This document shows, piece after piece, positions 1-8,096 of a stretch of DNA of 64,000 nucleotides. The DNA comes from Pseudomonas izuensis (lineage in GTDB: Bacteria; Pseudomonadota; Gammaproteobacteria; Pseudomonadales; Pseudomonadaceae). The translations under genes were made by a program, and so were the position numbers. The first letter of the stretch is position 1; every line of letters starts with the position of its first letter. The notes under the pieces were generated by a model. The model was not told where the DNA came from, searched no databases, and saw nothing but the letters and a program-made list of their open reading frames with translations. The DNA lies in assembly GCF_009861505.1 (NCBI RefSeq), contig NZ_WTFT01000004.1, positions 62,001-126,000 on the forward strand. Direction: 5' to 3'.

Positions 1-250
1 TCGGGGTATTGGCGCTGTTTACATTCAATGGCGCTCCCAGGGTAGCGCCATTGATGTCGATGACCAGGCGATCCGGCGCCGTCAGGGTAAAGACGCTGTG
101 CTGCACGGGGCCGGTCAGGTCAAACACCAGCCGCGTGTTGTCCGGCGCCCGCCACAGGCGAACACTGTTGACCTTCGTCTCGGCCACAGCGTCGACGGTC
201 ACCGCCAGAAACAACACCCCTACGGCAGCAACCAACGCGCGAAAGCGCAT
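1..250 (-). CDS. amiB: N-acetylmuramoyl-L-alanine amidase AmiB, N-terminal part
   Basis: Only the first 83 codons lie in the window; the gene continues beyond base 1. The protein opens with a signal peptide (MRFRALVAAVGVLFLAV, cleavage probably after VAE) followed by the start of an AMIN domain (VNSVRLWRAPDNTRLVFDL), the periplasmic septal-localisation domain of AmiB/AmiC amidases, which split daughter-cell peptidoglycan. The catalytic zinc domain is not visible. I chose the ATG at 250 because GGGG lies just upstream of it; in-frame ATGs at 262 and 265 would add 4-5 residues and have no such site. It follows tsaE by about 15 bases on the same strand, and tsaE-amiB is a common pair in gammaproteobacteria. 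Confidence 0.9.
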   Translation of the reverse strand, partial: MRFRALVAAVGVLFLAVTVDAVAETKVNSVRLWRAPDNTRLVFDLTGPVQHSVFTLTAPDRLVIDINGATLGAPLNVNSANTP

Positions 251-265
251 ACCTAACCCCATCAT

Positions 266-736
266 TTATTTGGATTCCAATGCCAAAGCGGCACACCACG
301 ACTCGCCACGCGAGCCCTGGGACAAAATTTTCAGCGAACGCCCGCTGTCTTGCGGGCTAATGGTAATGGTCAGGTCGGGCTTTGGCAAAAAGCCTGCACC
401 TTTATCCGGCCACTCGATCAGACACAGGGCGTCGTCTTCGAAATAGTCGCGGATACCGAGGAATTCCAGCTCTTCCGGATCGACCAGGCGATACAGGTCG
501 AAATGGAAAGCGCGAATGTCGCCAATCTCGTAGGGTTCGACCAGGGTGAATGTCGGACTTTTCACTGCTCCGATGTGCCCCAGCCCCCTAATGATGCCCC
601 GGGACAATGTGGTTTTGCCCATTCCCAGGTTGCCTTCGAGAAAGATCAGGCCGTGCCCTTTTGTGGTTTTGGCGATGCGCGCGCCAAACGCGGTCATCGC
701 CTCTTCATCAGCCAGGTACAGGGTTACTTCAGACAC
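266..736 (-). CDS. tsaE: tRNA threonylcarbamoyladenosine biosynthesis ATPase TsaE
   Basis: Encodes 156 residues, a usual length for TsaE. The P-loop is GNLGMGKTT at residues 35-43, followed by the family segment VKSPTFTLVEPY and later CLIEWPDKG. TsaE is the ATPase partner of the TsaD-TsaB complex that makes the universal t6A37 modification in ANN-decoding tRNAs. Its start overlaps the 3' end of nnr by 13 bases on the same strand, so the two are probably translationally coupled, and amiB follows directly. The nnr-tsaE-amiB order is the usual arrangement (yjeF-yjeE-amiB in enterobacteria). Confidence 0.95.
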   Translation of the reverse strand: MSEVTLYLADEEAMTAFGARIAKTTKGHGLIFLEGNLGMGKTTLSRGIIRGLGHIGAVKSPTFTLVEPYEIGDIRAFHFDLYRLVDPEELEFLGIRDYFEDDALCLIEWPDKGAGFLPKPDLTITISPQDSGRSLKILSQGSRGESWCAALALESK

Positions 737-2223
737 GGTGCTTGCTCCTCCAACAACTGACGAATGGCTGGAATCAGATCACTGGCCGCCAGCCCGCGGC
801 CGAATTTGCCTTGTTGCTCACCCGCTTTGGCATGCAGCCAGACCGCCAGACAGGCCGCATCGAAGGTGTCCATGCCTTGGGCCAGCAGAGCGCCGACCAG
901 ACCGGCCAGCACATCGCCCAAACCGGCGGTGGCCATGGCCGGATGACCCTGATGACATACGGCCAGCCGCCCGTCGGGACTGGCGACCAGGCTGCCGGCG
1001 CCCTTGAGCACCACGACCGCTGTATACTTTTTACTCAGCGCATGAGCCGCCGCCGGGCGATCAGCCTGAATCTCGGCAGTGCTCATGCCCAGCAACCGCG
1101 CCGCTTCGCCCGGATGCGGCGTGATCACACAATCCTTGGGTAAGTTCACACGTTCCTCGGCCAGCATGTTCAGCGCGTCGGCATCCCAGACTTGCGGCAG
1201 TGGCGCGTTGGCGGCAGCGGACAACAAACTGTGCCCCCAAGCGGCCTGCCCCAGCCCTGGGCCGATCACCACTACGGACACCTTTTGCAGCAATTCCATC
1301 AACTGATTGGCAGATGACGTGCCCAGCACCATCGCCTCGGGGATTCTGGCCAGCGCGGCGGGCACATGTTCGCTGCGCGTCGCCACCGACACCATGCCGG
1401 CGCCGCTGCGCAGCGCACTTTGCGCGCTCAGCAGGATCGCGCCACCCAGGCCCCGATCGCCGCCAACCAGCAGCACATGACCGAATTTGCCCTTATGGGA
1501 AGTGGGCGCCCGAGAAGGAAGACACGGCAGGTTGCCAGCCATCAGACGAAGGGCACTGGTCGGCGCGCCTTCGAGCAGCTGCGGATCGGCATGCAGGTCG
1601 TTGAAAACCAGTTCGCCCACCACGTCCGCCGCATCACCGGTGAACAATCCCAGTTTCAAGCCGATGAAGGTGACCGTCAGATCGGCTCGAACGGCGCGAC
1701 CGAGGATATGACCGGTATCGGCGCAGAGCCCGGATGGGATATCCACAGCCACCACTGGCAGTCCACTGGCATTGATTGCACCAATGACGCCGGCGTACGG
1801 TTCGCGCACGTCACCGGTCAAGCCGGTGCCGAGCAAGGCGTCCAGCACGATCCCACGACATTCCGATTGCCCGCTCCACGCTTCGATGCGGACGTTTTCG
1901 GATACCGCCTCGGCATGGGCCGACGCCGCATCACCGCGCAGTTGCAGCGGATCGCCTACCGCCAGCACCCGGACCCACCAACCGGCGCGCCTGGCCAATA
2001 CGGCCACCAGGTAACCATCACCGGCGTTATTGCCGTGGCCGGCGACCACCGTCAATTCACTTGCCGTCGGCCATTGGCGGACCAGCGCGCGCCAGGTTGC
2101 CCGCGCCGCCCGCTGCATCAGTTCGAAGCCCGGGGTGCCGGCCGCGATCAGGCTCGCATCGAGCCCTCGGACCTGCGCGGCGCTGTACAGCGCGTCGGGT
2201 AAATCATCTTTAGTGTGCGGCAT
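724..2223 (-). CDS. nnr: Bifunctional NAD(P)HX epimerase / ADP-dependent NAD(P)HX dehydratase
   Basis: 499 residues with two domains. The N-terminal YjeF_N part (about 10-220) carries GHGNNAGDGYLVA and DALLGTGLTGDVREPY and epimerises R-NAD(P)HX to the S form. The C-terminal ribokinase-like part (about 230-490) carries LLVGGDRGLGGA, VIGPGLG, VITPHPGEAARLLG and AGLGDVLAG, whose Asp is the expected catalytic base of the ADP-dependent dehydratase. Together they repair hydrated, inactive NADH and NADPH. First gene of the nnr-tsaE-amiB run, divergent from queG with a 63-base gap to the chosen queG start. Family assignment is firm. Confidence 0.95.
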   Translation of the reverse strand: MPHTKDDLPDALYSAAQVRGLDASLIAAGTPGFELMQRAARATWRALVRQWPTASELTVVAGHGNNAGDGYLVAVLARRAGWWVRVLAVGDPLQLRGDAASAHAEAVSENVRIEAWSGQSECRGIVLDALLGTGLTGDVREPYAGVIGAINASGLPVVAVDIPSGLCADTGHILGRAVRADLTVTFIGLKLGLFTGDAADVVGELVFNDLHADPQLLEGAPTSALRLMAGNLPCLPSRAPTSHKGKFGHVLLVGGDRGLGGAILLSAQSALRSGAGMVSVATRSEHVPAALARIPEAMVLGTSSANQLMELLQKVSVVVIGPGLGQAAWGHSLLSAAANAPLPQVWDADALNMLAEERVNLPKDCVITPHPGEAARLLGMSTAEIQADRPAAAHALSKKYTAVVVLKGAGSLVASPDGRLAVCHQGHPAMATAGLGDVLAGLVGALLAQGMDTFDAACLAVWLHAKAGEQQGKFGRGLAASDLIPAIRQLLEEQAPCLK

Positions 2224-2286
2224 GCGTCTTCAGGCTCCGATGTCTGGCAGAATTATACGCACCTCAGCTCCGGTTTCTCTCGCCTC

Positions 2287-3366
2287 ATGCCCGCTATTAC
2301 CACAGACCTGTCCGCCCTCGCCCAATCCATCAAGGACTGGGGCCGCGAGCTGGGCTTCCAGCAAGTCGGCATCAGCGGCCTCGACCTCGGGGAGCATGAG
2401 CAGCACCTGCAGCGCTGGCTCGATGCCGGTTACCACGGCGAAATGGACTACATGGGCGCCCATGGCAGCAAACGCTCGCACCCGGATGAGCTGGTGCCGG
2501 GCACTTTGCGCGTGGTTTCGCTGCGCATGGACTACCTGTCGGGCGACACCAAAATGGCGCAATTGCTGGCTCAACCGGAAAAAGCCTACGTCTCGCGTTA
2601 TGCCTTGGGCCGCGATTACCACAAGTTGATCCGTAAACGCGTGCAACAACTGGCGGAAAAAATTCAGGCGGTCATTGGTCCGTTCGGTTACCGCGCCTTC
2701 GTGGACAGTGCCCCGGTGCTGGAAAAAGCCATCGCGGAAAAAGCCGGCCTTGGATGGATCGGCAAAAACACGCTGGTCTTGAATCGCAAGGCCGGCAGTT
2801 ATTTCTTCCTCGCCGAATTGTTCGTCGATTTGCCGCTGCCGGTGGACCCGCCTCACGCCACCGAGCATTGCGGCCGCTGCAGCGCCTGCCTGGACATCTG
2901 TCCGACCAATGCCTTCGTCGGCCCCTATGTACTGGATGCCCGGCGCTGCATTTCCTATCTGACAATCGAACTCAAAGGCGCCATACCTGTAGATCTGCGA
3001 CCGCTGATCGGCAACCGGGTGTTCGGCTGCGATGACTGCCAGATCGTCTGCCCCTGGAACCGCTTCGCCCGTCCATCCGGCGAAGGCGACTTCAAGCCAC
3101 GGCACAACCTGGACAACGCTGATTTGGCCGAGCTGTTCATGTGGGACGAGGCCAAATTTCTAAGCAGCACCGAAGGCTCGCCGCTAAGACGGGCAGGTTA
3201 TGAAAGCTGGTTGCGCAATCTGGCCGTCGGGCTGGGCAACGCGCCTTCAACGATTCCGGTATTGGAAGCGTTGAAGGCGCGGCGAGAATATCCATCCGAG
3301 ATGGTGCGTGAACATGTCGAGTGGGCATTGCAGCAACATGCCGAACGTCAGGCTTCGTCGTTATAG
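2287..3366 (+). CDS. queG: Epoxyqueuosine reductase QueG
   Basis: Cobalamin- and iron-sulfur-dependent enzyme of the last step of queuosine synthesis, reducing epoxyqueuosine to queuosine at the wobble position of GUN tRNAs. The chosen start gives 359 residues beginning MPAITTDLSALAQ. Two ferredoxin-type motifs are visible: CGRCSACLDICP and CDDCQIVCPWN, the ligands for two [4Fe-4S] clusters. The frame is open to an ATG at 2215 that would overlap nnr and add 24 residues unlike the family, so I reject that start. The 3' end overlaps the converging TRIC-like gene by 19 bases. Confidence 0.94.
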   Translation: MPAITTDLSALAQSIKDWGRELGFQQVGISGLDLGEHEQHLQRWLDAGYHGEMDYMGAHGSKRSHPDELVPGTLRVVSLRMDYLSGDTKMAQLLAQPEKAYVSRYALGRDYHKLIRKRVQQLAEKIQAVIGPFGYRAFVDSAPVLEKAIAEKAGLGWIGKNTLVLNRKAGSYFFLAELFVDLPLPVDPPHATEHCGRCSACLDICPTNAFVGPYVLDARRCISYLTIELKGAIPVDLRPLIGNRVFGCDDCQIVCPWNRFARPSGEGDFKPRHNLDNADLAELFMWDEAKFLSSTEGSPLRRAGYESWLRNLAVGLGNAPSTIPVLEALKARREYPSEMVREHVEWALQQHAERQASSL

Positions 3367-3959
3367 ACGAACTTGGGCATTTCCCAATGGAAACGGATCG
3401 CCAGCAAGCGCAGCAGGAAGCCGCCGAACAGCGTGATCAGAATCGCCTGCTCACCCGGCACGTTCAGATACAGGCAAAGCATGTAACACCACGCTGCCGC
3501 AAACGAGACGCTGGCGTAAAGCTCGCGGCGGAAAATCAAAGGGATGTCGTTGCAGAAAATGTCCCGCAGGATGCCGCCGAAAACCCCGGTGATCACGCCG
3601 CTGACCGACGCAACCAACATGCCATGGCCCATTTCCAGGGCGGTCATGCAGCCGATCAGGGTGAAGGCCACCAGACCGACGGCATCGAGCACCAGAAACA
3701 GCGAGCGCAGATGGCGCATCCAGCGGGCGGTGAACACCGTGAACATGGCTGCGATGGTTGTCAGGACCAGGTATTCCGGGTGTTTTACCCAGGTCAGCGG
3801 GTAGTGGCCCAGCAGCACATCACGCACCGAACCGCCGCCCAATGCCGTAACACACGCAATCAGCACCACGCCAAACCAATCCATTCCTCGACGGCCCGCA
3901 GACAGGGCACCGGTCATGGCTTCGGCGGTGATGGCGATCAGGTAAAGCATCAACAACAT
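3348..3959 (-). CDS. TRIC-type cation channel family protein (UPF0126, YadS/YicG type)
   Basis: 203 residues, very hydrophobic, with about seven predicted membrane segments starting at residue 1. It has the duplicated UPF0126 signature: GGGSVRDVLLG in the first half and GGILRDIFCN in the second. Prokaryotic members of this family form trimeric cation channels related to the animal TRIC channels; the physiological role in Pseudomonas is not established. It converges on queG with a 19-base overlap and is separated from orn by a large REP-type inverted repeat. From memory this gene is not at this place in P. aeruginosa, so it may be a local insertion. Confidence 0.85.
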   Translation of the reverse strand: MLLMLYLIAITAEAMTGALSAGRRGMDWFGVVLIACVTALGGGSVRDVLLGHYPLTWVKHPEYLVLTTIAAMFTVFTARWMRHLRSLFLVLDAVGLVAFTLIGCMTALEMGHGMLVASVSGVITGVFGGILRDIFCNDIPLIFRRELYASVSFAAAWCYMLCLYLNVPGEQAILITLFGGFLLRLLAIRFHWEMPKFVYNDEA

Positions 3960-4041
3960 GGTGGCGGTCCTTGCAGAAAGGCGCGCAGTCTAGCCATTTA
4001 GCATCGGCACCAAAAGAGGGCAATGACGACCACCGAAAACC

Positions 4042-4175
4042 TGTGGCGAGGGGATTTATCCCCGTTGGGTCGCGAAGCGGTCCCAAATCTGGCGACCGCT
4101 GTGTATCAGGCAAACCGCAGGCAATGGTTTTACGACTGCTGCGCAGCCGAACGGGGATAAATCCCCTCGCCACAA
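4042..4175. repeat. Large REP-type inverted repeat (GTGGCGAGGGGATTTATCCCC class)
   Basis: Two inverted copies of GTGGCGAGGGGATTTATCCCC sit at 4044-4064 and 4154-4174 around an imperfect inner inverted segment. Each copy is itself palindromic (GGGGAT/ATCCCC). It fills the spacer between the TRIC-like gene and orn. The sequence class differs from the GGAGC(G/A)AG class seen elsewhere in the window. Confidence 0.8.
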
Positions 4176-4192
4176 AAGCCCTCGCCTCGCCC

Positions 4193-4735
4193 TCAGGACT
4201 TGATGAAATGCTGGCGGTAGTGCTGCAACTCGGCGATGGATTCGCGGATGTCGTCCAGGGCCAGGTGGGTGCTGCCCTTCTTGAAGCTGTCGCGCACGTC
4301 CGGCGCCCAGCGCGCGGCCAGTTCCTTGAGGGTCGAGACGTCGAGGTTGCGGTAGTGGAAATAGCTTTCCAGGGATTTCATGTGGGTATAAAGGAAGCGA
4401 CGGTCCTGGCAGATGCTGTTGCCACAGATCGGCGACTTGCCTTTCGGTACCCATTTTTCCAGGAAGGCGATGGTCTGGGCTTCCGCTTCAGCCATGCTGA
4501 TACGGCTTTCGCGCACGCGCTGGGTCAAGCCCGAGTTGCCGTGGGTGCGGGTATTCCACTCGTCCATGCGAGCGAGGACTTCGTCGCTGTGGTGGATAGC
4601 GATCACCGGGCCTTCGGCCAGGGTGTTCAGGTCACTGTCGGTCACGATGGTGGCCATTTCGATAATGACGTCGTTATCCGGGTCCAGACCGGTCATTTCC
4701 AGGTCGATCCAGATCAGGTTCTGCGAATTTTGCAT
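4193..4735 (-). CDS. orn: Oligoribonuclease
   Basis: 180 residues from the ATG at 4735 ([20 protein letters not shown]). A 3'-5' exoribonuclease of the DEDDh family that degrades 2-5-mers, and in Pseudomonas also pGpG, the breakdown product of cyclic di-GMP. Exo I motif is IDLEMTGLD, Exo II is around [11 protein letters not shown], and the C-terminal motif contains [11 protein letters not shown]. An upstream in-frame ATG at 4753 would add six residues (MPRSRH) that are not typical. Divergent from rsgA with a gap of 107 bases, the usual orn/rsgA arrangement. Confidence 0.96.
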   Translation of the reverse strand: MQNSQNLIWIDLEMTGLDPDNDVIIEMATIVTDSDLNTLAEGPVIAIHHSDEVLARMDEWNTRTHGNSGLTQRVRESRISMAEAEAQTIAFLEKWVPKGKSPICGNSICQDRRFLYTHMKSLESYFHYRNLDVSTLKELAARWAPDVRDSFKKGSTHLALDDIRESIAELQHYRQHFIKS

Positions 4736-4842
4736 GTGTCGGCTCCTAGGCAATGCTGCGCAGTTTAGCCTAGGCCGGTGGCCGGGCGTGCTAAACTCGC
4801 GGCCGTTTTACCTAATCGCTGCATTATTACTACGGAACACCC

Positions 4843-5874
4843 ATGGCCAAACGCCAACTCAATCGTCGTCAAAACTGGCGCATCGAAAAGATTCAGGGCG
4901 AACGCGCTGCCCGCGCCGCCAAACGCGAGTCCTCGGCTGTCGAGGCACTCGAAGGTGGCGACCTGGGCCCGGAACAGCACGGTCTGGTGATCGCGCACTT
5001 CGGTGTGCAGGTCGAAGTCGAGGCCCGCGACGGCGAACTGGCCGGCCAGGTGTTCCGTTGCCACCTGCGCGCCAACCTGCCGGCGCTGGTCACCGGTGAC
5101 CAGGTGGTCTGGCGTGCCGGCAACCAGGGCATCGGCGTGATCGTGGCGCAACTGCCGCGCAACACTGAACTGTGCCGTCCGGACAGTCGTGGCCAGCTCA
5201 AGCCGGTGGCGGCGAACGTCGACATGATTGTCATCGTTTTCGCACCATTGCCAGAACCTCATGCCAACCTGATCGACCGCTACCTCGTAGCCGCCGAACA
5301 CGCGGGCATCAAGCCGCTGCTGTTGCTGAACAAGTTCGACCTGATCGACGAGCAAAACGCCCCGGCGCTGAATGCGCTGCTGGGTGTTTATCGCACGCTT
5401 GGATATCCGGTCCTGGAAGTATCGGCGCATCACGGCAACGGCATGGAGCAACTGCAGAAGCAACTCGACGGGCGCATCAGCGTGTTCGTCGGCCAGTCCG
5501 GCGTCGGCAAGTCATCGCTGGTCAACAGCCTGCTGCCGGATGTCGAGACCCGCGTCGGCCCGCTGTCCGAGCTGTCCGGCCAGGGCACTCACACCACCAC
5601 CACTGCACGGTTGTTCCACTTCCCCGGTGGCGGTGAGCTGATCGACTCCCCGGGCATCCGCGAATTTGGCCTGGGCCACGTCAGCCGCGCTGACGTCGAA
5701 GCCGGCTTCATCGAGTTCAACGACCTGCTCGGCACCTGCCGTTTCCGCGACTGCAAGCACGACCGCGAACCGGGTTGCGCTCTGCTCAAGGCCCTGGAAG
5801 ATGGCCGCGTGCAGCAACAACGGATGAACAGCTACCGCTCGATCATCGCCAGCCTGCCGGAAAACGGTTACTGA
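4843..5874 (+). CDS. rsgA: Small ribosomal subunit biogenesis GTPase RsgA
   Basis: 343 residues; a circularly permuted GTPase that acts late in 30S subunit maturation. N-terminal OB fold (about 40-130), then the G domain with G4 (NKFDL) before G1 (GQSGVGKSS, 217-225) and G3 (DSPG, 268-271). The C-terminal zinc finger has Cys299, Cys304, His306 and Cys312. The order of G motifs is diagnostic. It is followed by a strong intrinsic terminator, so it is likely transcribed alone. Confidence 0.97.
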   Translation: MAKRQLNRRQNWRIEKIQGERAARAAKRESSAVEALEGGDLGPEQHGLVIAHFGVQVEVEARDGELAGQVFRCHLRANLPALVTGDQVVWRAGNQGIGVIVAQLPRNTELCRPDSRGQLKPVAANVDMIVIVFAPLPEPHANLIDRYLVAAEHAGIKPLLLLNKFDLIDEQNAPALNALLGVYRTLGYPVLEVSAHHGNGMEQLQKQLDGRISVFVGQSGVGKSSLVNSLLPDVETRVGPLSELSGQGTHTTTTARLFHFPGGGELIDSPGIREFGLGHVSRADVEAGFIEFNDLLGTCRFRDCKHDREPGCALLKALEDGRVQQQRMNSYRSIIASLPENGY

Positions 5875-5892
5875 GCCGTTTCCAGCAGACAT

Positions 5893-5924
5893 GAAAAAGC
5901 CGCGATCATTTCGCGGCTTTTTTT
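5893..5924 (+). terminator. Intrinsic terminator of rsgA
   Basis: Stem AAAAAGCCGCGA / TCGCGGCTTTTT with a 5-base loop and a continuing T run, 19 bases after the rsgA stop codon. Confidence 0.9.
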
Positions 5925-5957
5925 CACCTGGGCTTTTGTTGTGACCCGAACATTGCC

Positions 5958-6022
5958 TTCGCGAGCAGGCTCGCTCCCACAGTAGTGCGCGTTGCCCTTG
6001 TGGGAGCGAGCCTGCTCGCGAA
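5958..6022. repeat. REPIN (TTCGCGAGCAGGCTCGCTCCCAC class)
   Basis: Two REP units in inverted orientation: TTCGCGAGCAGGCTCGCTCC at 5958 and its reverse complement ending at 6022, separated by about 20 bases. Lies between the rsgA terminator and the end of motB on the opposite strand. Confidence 0.85.
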
Positions 6023-6055
6023 GAGGGTGAGTCAGCCACCCCCCATTTTACTGAA

Positions 6056-7075
6056 TCACTGCTTGGGTGCTTCTGTCGGTTTGGGCGCCGGGTCATCGAA
6101 CAGGTTCAGCCGTTCGCGCAGTTCGTGGGCCGGCAACGGCTCCTTGTCTGCCGGCAACGCATTCGGGTCGGCAGGCACTTCACCCGGACCGCCCTGCCCT
6201 TGCGTTGGTTCCGGCGCCGGTTCCGCGCCTTGTGAACCTTCGATGGCACGCTGGGCTTTCTTGGTCAGCACGATGATATCGATACGACGATTGACCGGAT
6301 TGAATGGATGCTCGCGGTCAAACAAGGCCGACGAGGCATAACCGACCACCCGCGCCACCTGTGCATCCGGATAGCTGCCGGCGACCAACGCCCGGCGAGC
6401 GGCGTTGGCACGGTTGGCCGAAAGCTCCCAGTTGCCGAAATCACCCTGGCCGCTGTATGGCTTGGCATCGGTATGGCCGCTGATGCTGATCTTGTTCGGC
6501 ACGGCCTTGATGGTGTCGGCCATGGCCAGCAGGATGTCTTCGAAATACGGTTTCAGACGGGCACTGCCGGAGTCAAACATCGGCCGGTTCTCGGCATCCA
6601 CAATCTGGATGCGCAAACCGTCCGGCGTGATCTCGAACATGATCTGGTCTTTGAATTTCTGCAGCTGCGGATTTTCTTCGACCTTGTTCTGCAACTCTTG
6701 CAACAACAGTTCGAGGCGCTCCTTCTCCACCATCTCGGCCATGCCTTCGACCTGTTCGGCGTCGACGGTCACCTTGTCCGGCTGCGGCTGGGATTTCACC
6801 TCGGGGTTGAGGGTTTTTTCCGGCGCCAACTCTGGCGTACCGCCCAGATCAATGATGTACGGCGTGCCACTTTCGGTGAAGCCGATCGGGTCCTTGAAGT
6901 AACCGGCGATGGCAAGCTTCTGTTCCGGTGTCGCGGTAGATAACAGCCACAACACCAGGAAGAACGCCATCATCGCCGTGGCGAAGTCGGCGAAGGCGAT
7001 TTTCCAGGCGCCCCCGTGATGCCCGCCGGCGTAGCGCTTGACGCGCTTGATGATTATCGGCTGATTATTTTCCAT
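6056..7075 (-). CDS. motB: Flagellar stator protein MotB
   Basis: 339 residues. A single membrane helix near residues 25-47 (IAFADFATAMMAFFLVLWLL) contains Asp30, the expected proton-carrying residue, preceded by a short basic cytoplasmic tail. The periplasmic part has an OmpA-like peptidoglycan-binding domain (ISGHTDAKP, ANAARRAL, about 190-285) and a Pro/Glu/Gln-rich tail. With MotA it forms the torque-generating stator anchored to the cell wall. It starts 3 bases after the motA stop codon. Confidence 0.96.
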   Translation of the reverse strand: MENNQPIIIKRVKRYAGGHHGGAWKIAFADFATAMMAFFLVLWLLSTATPEQKLAIAGYFKDPIGFTESGTPYIIDLGGTPELAPEKTLNPEVKSQPQPDKVTVDAEQVEGMAEMVEKERLELLLQELQNKVEENPQLQKFKDQIMFEITPDGLRIQIVDAENRPMFDSGSARLKPYFEDILLAMADTIKAVPNKISISGHTDAKPYSGQGDFGNWELSANRANAARRALVAGSYPDAQVARVVGYASSALFDREHPFNPVNRRIDIIVLTKKAQRAIEGSQGAEPAPEPTQGQGGPGEVPADPNALPADKEPLPAHELRERLNLFDDPAPKPTEAPKQ

Positions 7076-7078
7076 GAC

Positions 7079-7930
7079 TTAACGGCCGCGAACCGCTTGT
7101 TCCAGCTCTGCAAAGCTAGGACGGTGCGCCGGGTACAGAACCTTGCGCCCGAACTCCACGGCCAGCGATGGCGGCATGCCGGAAGCCGAGGCAACCAGCG
7201 AGGCCTTGATGGCTTCATAGATATTCAGTTCTTCCTTGGCGTCGTGAGCCAGGGAATGGGCCAGCGGACCGAAGAAGCCGTAGGCGGCAAGAATACCGAA
7301 GAAGGTACCGACCAGTGCCGCACCCACGTGCAGGCCGATGGATTTCTGGTCGCCGTCACCCAGCGAGGCCATGGTCACCACGATCCCCAGTACCGCGGCG
7401 ACGATACCGAAACCGGGCATACCATCGGCAATACCGTTGACGGCATGGGAAGGGTGTTCCAGTTCCTCCTTGAGGCTATAGAGTTCCATGTCGAACAGAC
7501 CTTCAAGCTCATGGGGGGCCATGTTGCCGGAAGACATGATGCGCAGGTAATCGCAGATGAACGCGGTCATGCGCTCGTCCTTGAGGACCGACGGGTACTT
7601 GGCGAAGATCGGGCTCGCGGCAGCATCCTCGATATCGCCTTCGATGGCCATCATGCCTTCGCGGCGACTCTTGTTGAGAATCTCGTAAATCAGGCCCAGG
7701 ACTTCAAGGTAGTAGCCATTGTTGAAGCGCGAACCGAACATGCCCAGGGACTTCTTGAGCACGTGCATCGTCATGTGGCCGGGGTTGGCCTGCAGGAATG
7801 CGCCGAGGGCCGCACCACCGATAATCATGACCTCGAAGGGCTGGATCAGGGCGGCAATTTTGCCGTGGGAGAGCACGTATCCGCCGAGCACGCTCGCGAA
7901 TACGACGATGATGCCGATTATTTTAGCCAT
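7079..7930 (-). CDS. motA: Flagellar stator protein MotA
   Basis: 283 residues from the ATG at 7930 (MAKIIGIIVVFASVLGGYVL), the start shared by MotA proteins. Four membrane segments, a large cytoplasmic loop after the second, and PGFGIVAAVLGIVVTM in the third helix region. The frame stays open to 8008, but that stretch overlaps the sigma-28 promoter and is not MotA-like. No purine-rich ribosome binding site precedes the ATG on this strand (the bases read CTCTCCTACCT). Read from the promoter at 7999-8025, co-transcribed with motB. Confidence 0.96.
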   Translation of the reverse strand: MAKIIGIIVVFASVLGGYVLSHGKIAALIQPFEVMIIGGAALGAFLQANPGHMTMHVLKKSLGMFGSRFNNGYYLEVLGLIYEILNKSRREGMMAIEGDIEDAAASPIFAKYPSVLKDERMTAFICDYLRIMSSGNMAPHELEGLFDMELYSLKEELEHPSHAVNGIADGMPGFGIVAAVLGIVVTMASLGDGDQKSIGLHVGAALVGTFFGILAAYGFFGPLAHSLAHDAKEELNIYEAIKASLVASASGMPPSLAVEFGRKVLYPAHRPSFAELEQAVRGR

Positions 7931-7998
7931 AGGTAGGAGAGCACTTACTGAGTCGGGTTCAAGGTCATATTCGGAAGTTAAAAAATCTCTTCTTCTAC

Positions 7999-8025
7999 TT
8001 ATCGGCAAAACTGCGCCAGACTATA
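7999..8025 (-). promoter_or_regulatory. Sigma-28 (FliA) promoter of motAB
   Basis: On the minus strand TATAGTCT, 11 bases, then GCCGATAA. The -10 box is a perfect match to the flagellar sigma-28 consensus and the -35 box matches TAAAGTTT at 6 of 8 positions. It sits about 70 bases upstream of the motA ATG, the expected place. Confidence 0.85.
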
Positions 8026-8096
8026 GCCAGTTCAGGCGAAAAGCTAATTTGACCCACTCCGGGCATAGGTAATCCAGACGATGATCGCCTCCAGAC

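Noticed and set aside
2230..3105. A 291-codon minus-strand frame opposite queG
   Set aside because: queG has both iron-sulfur motifs; the antisense frame has none of any family.
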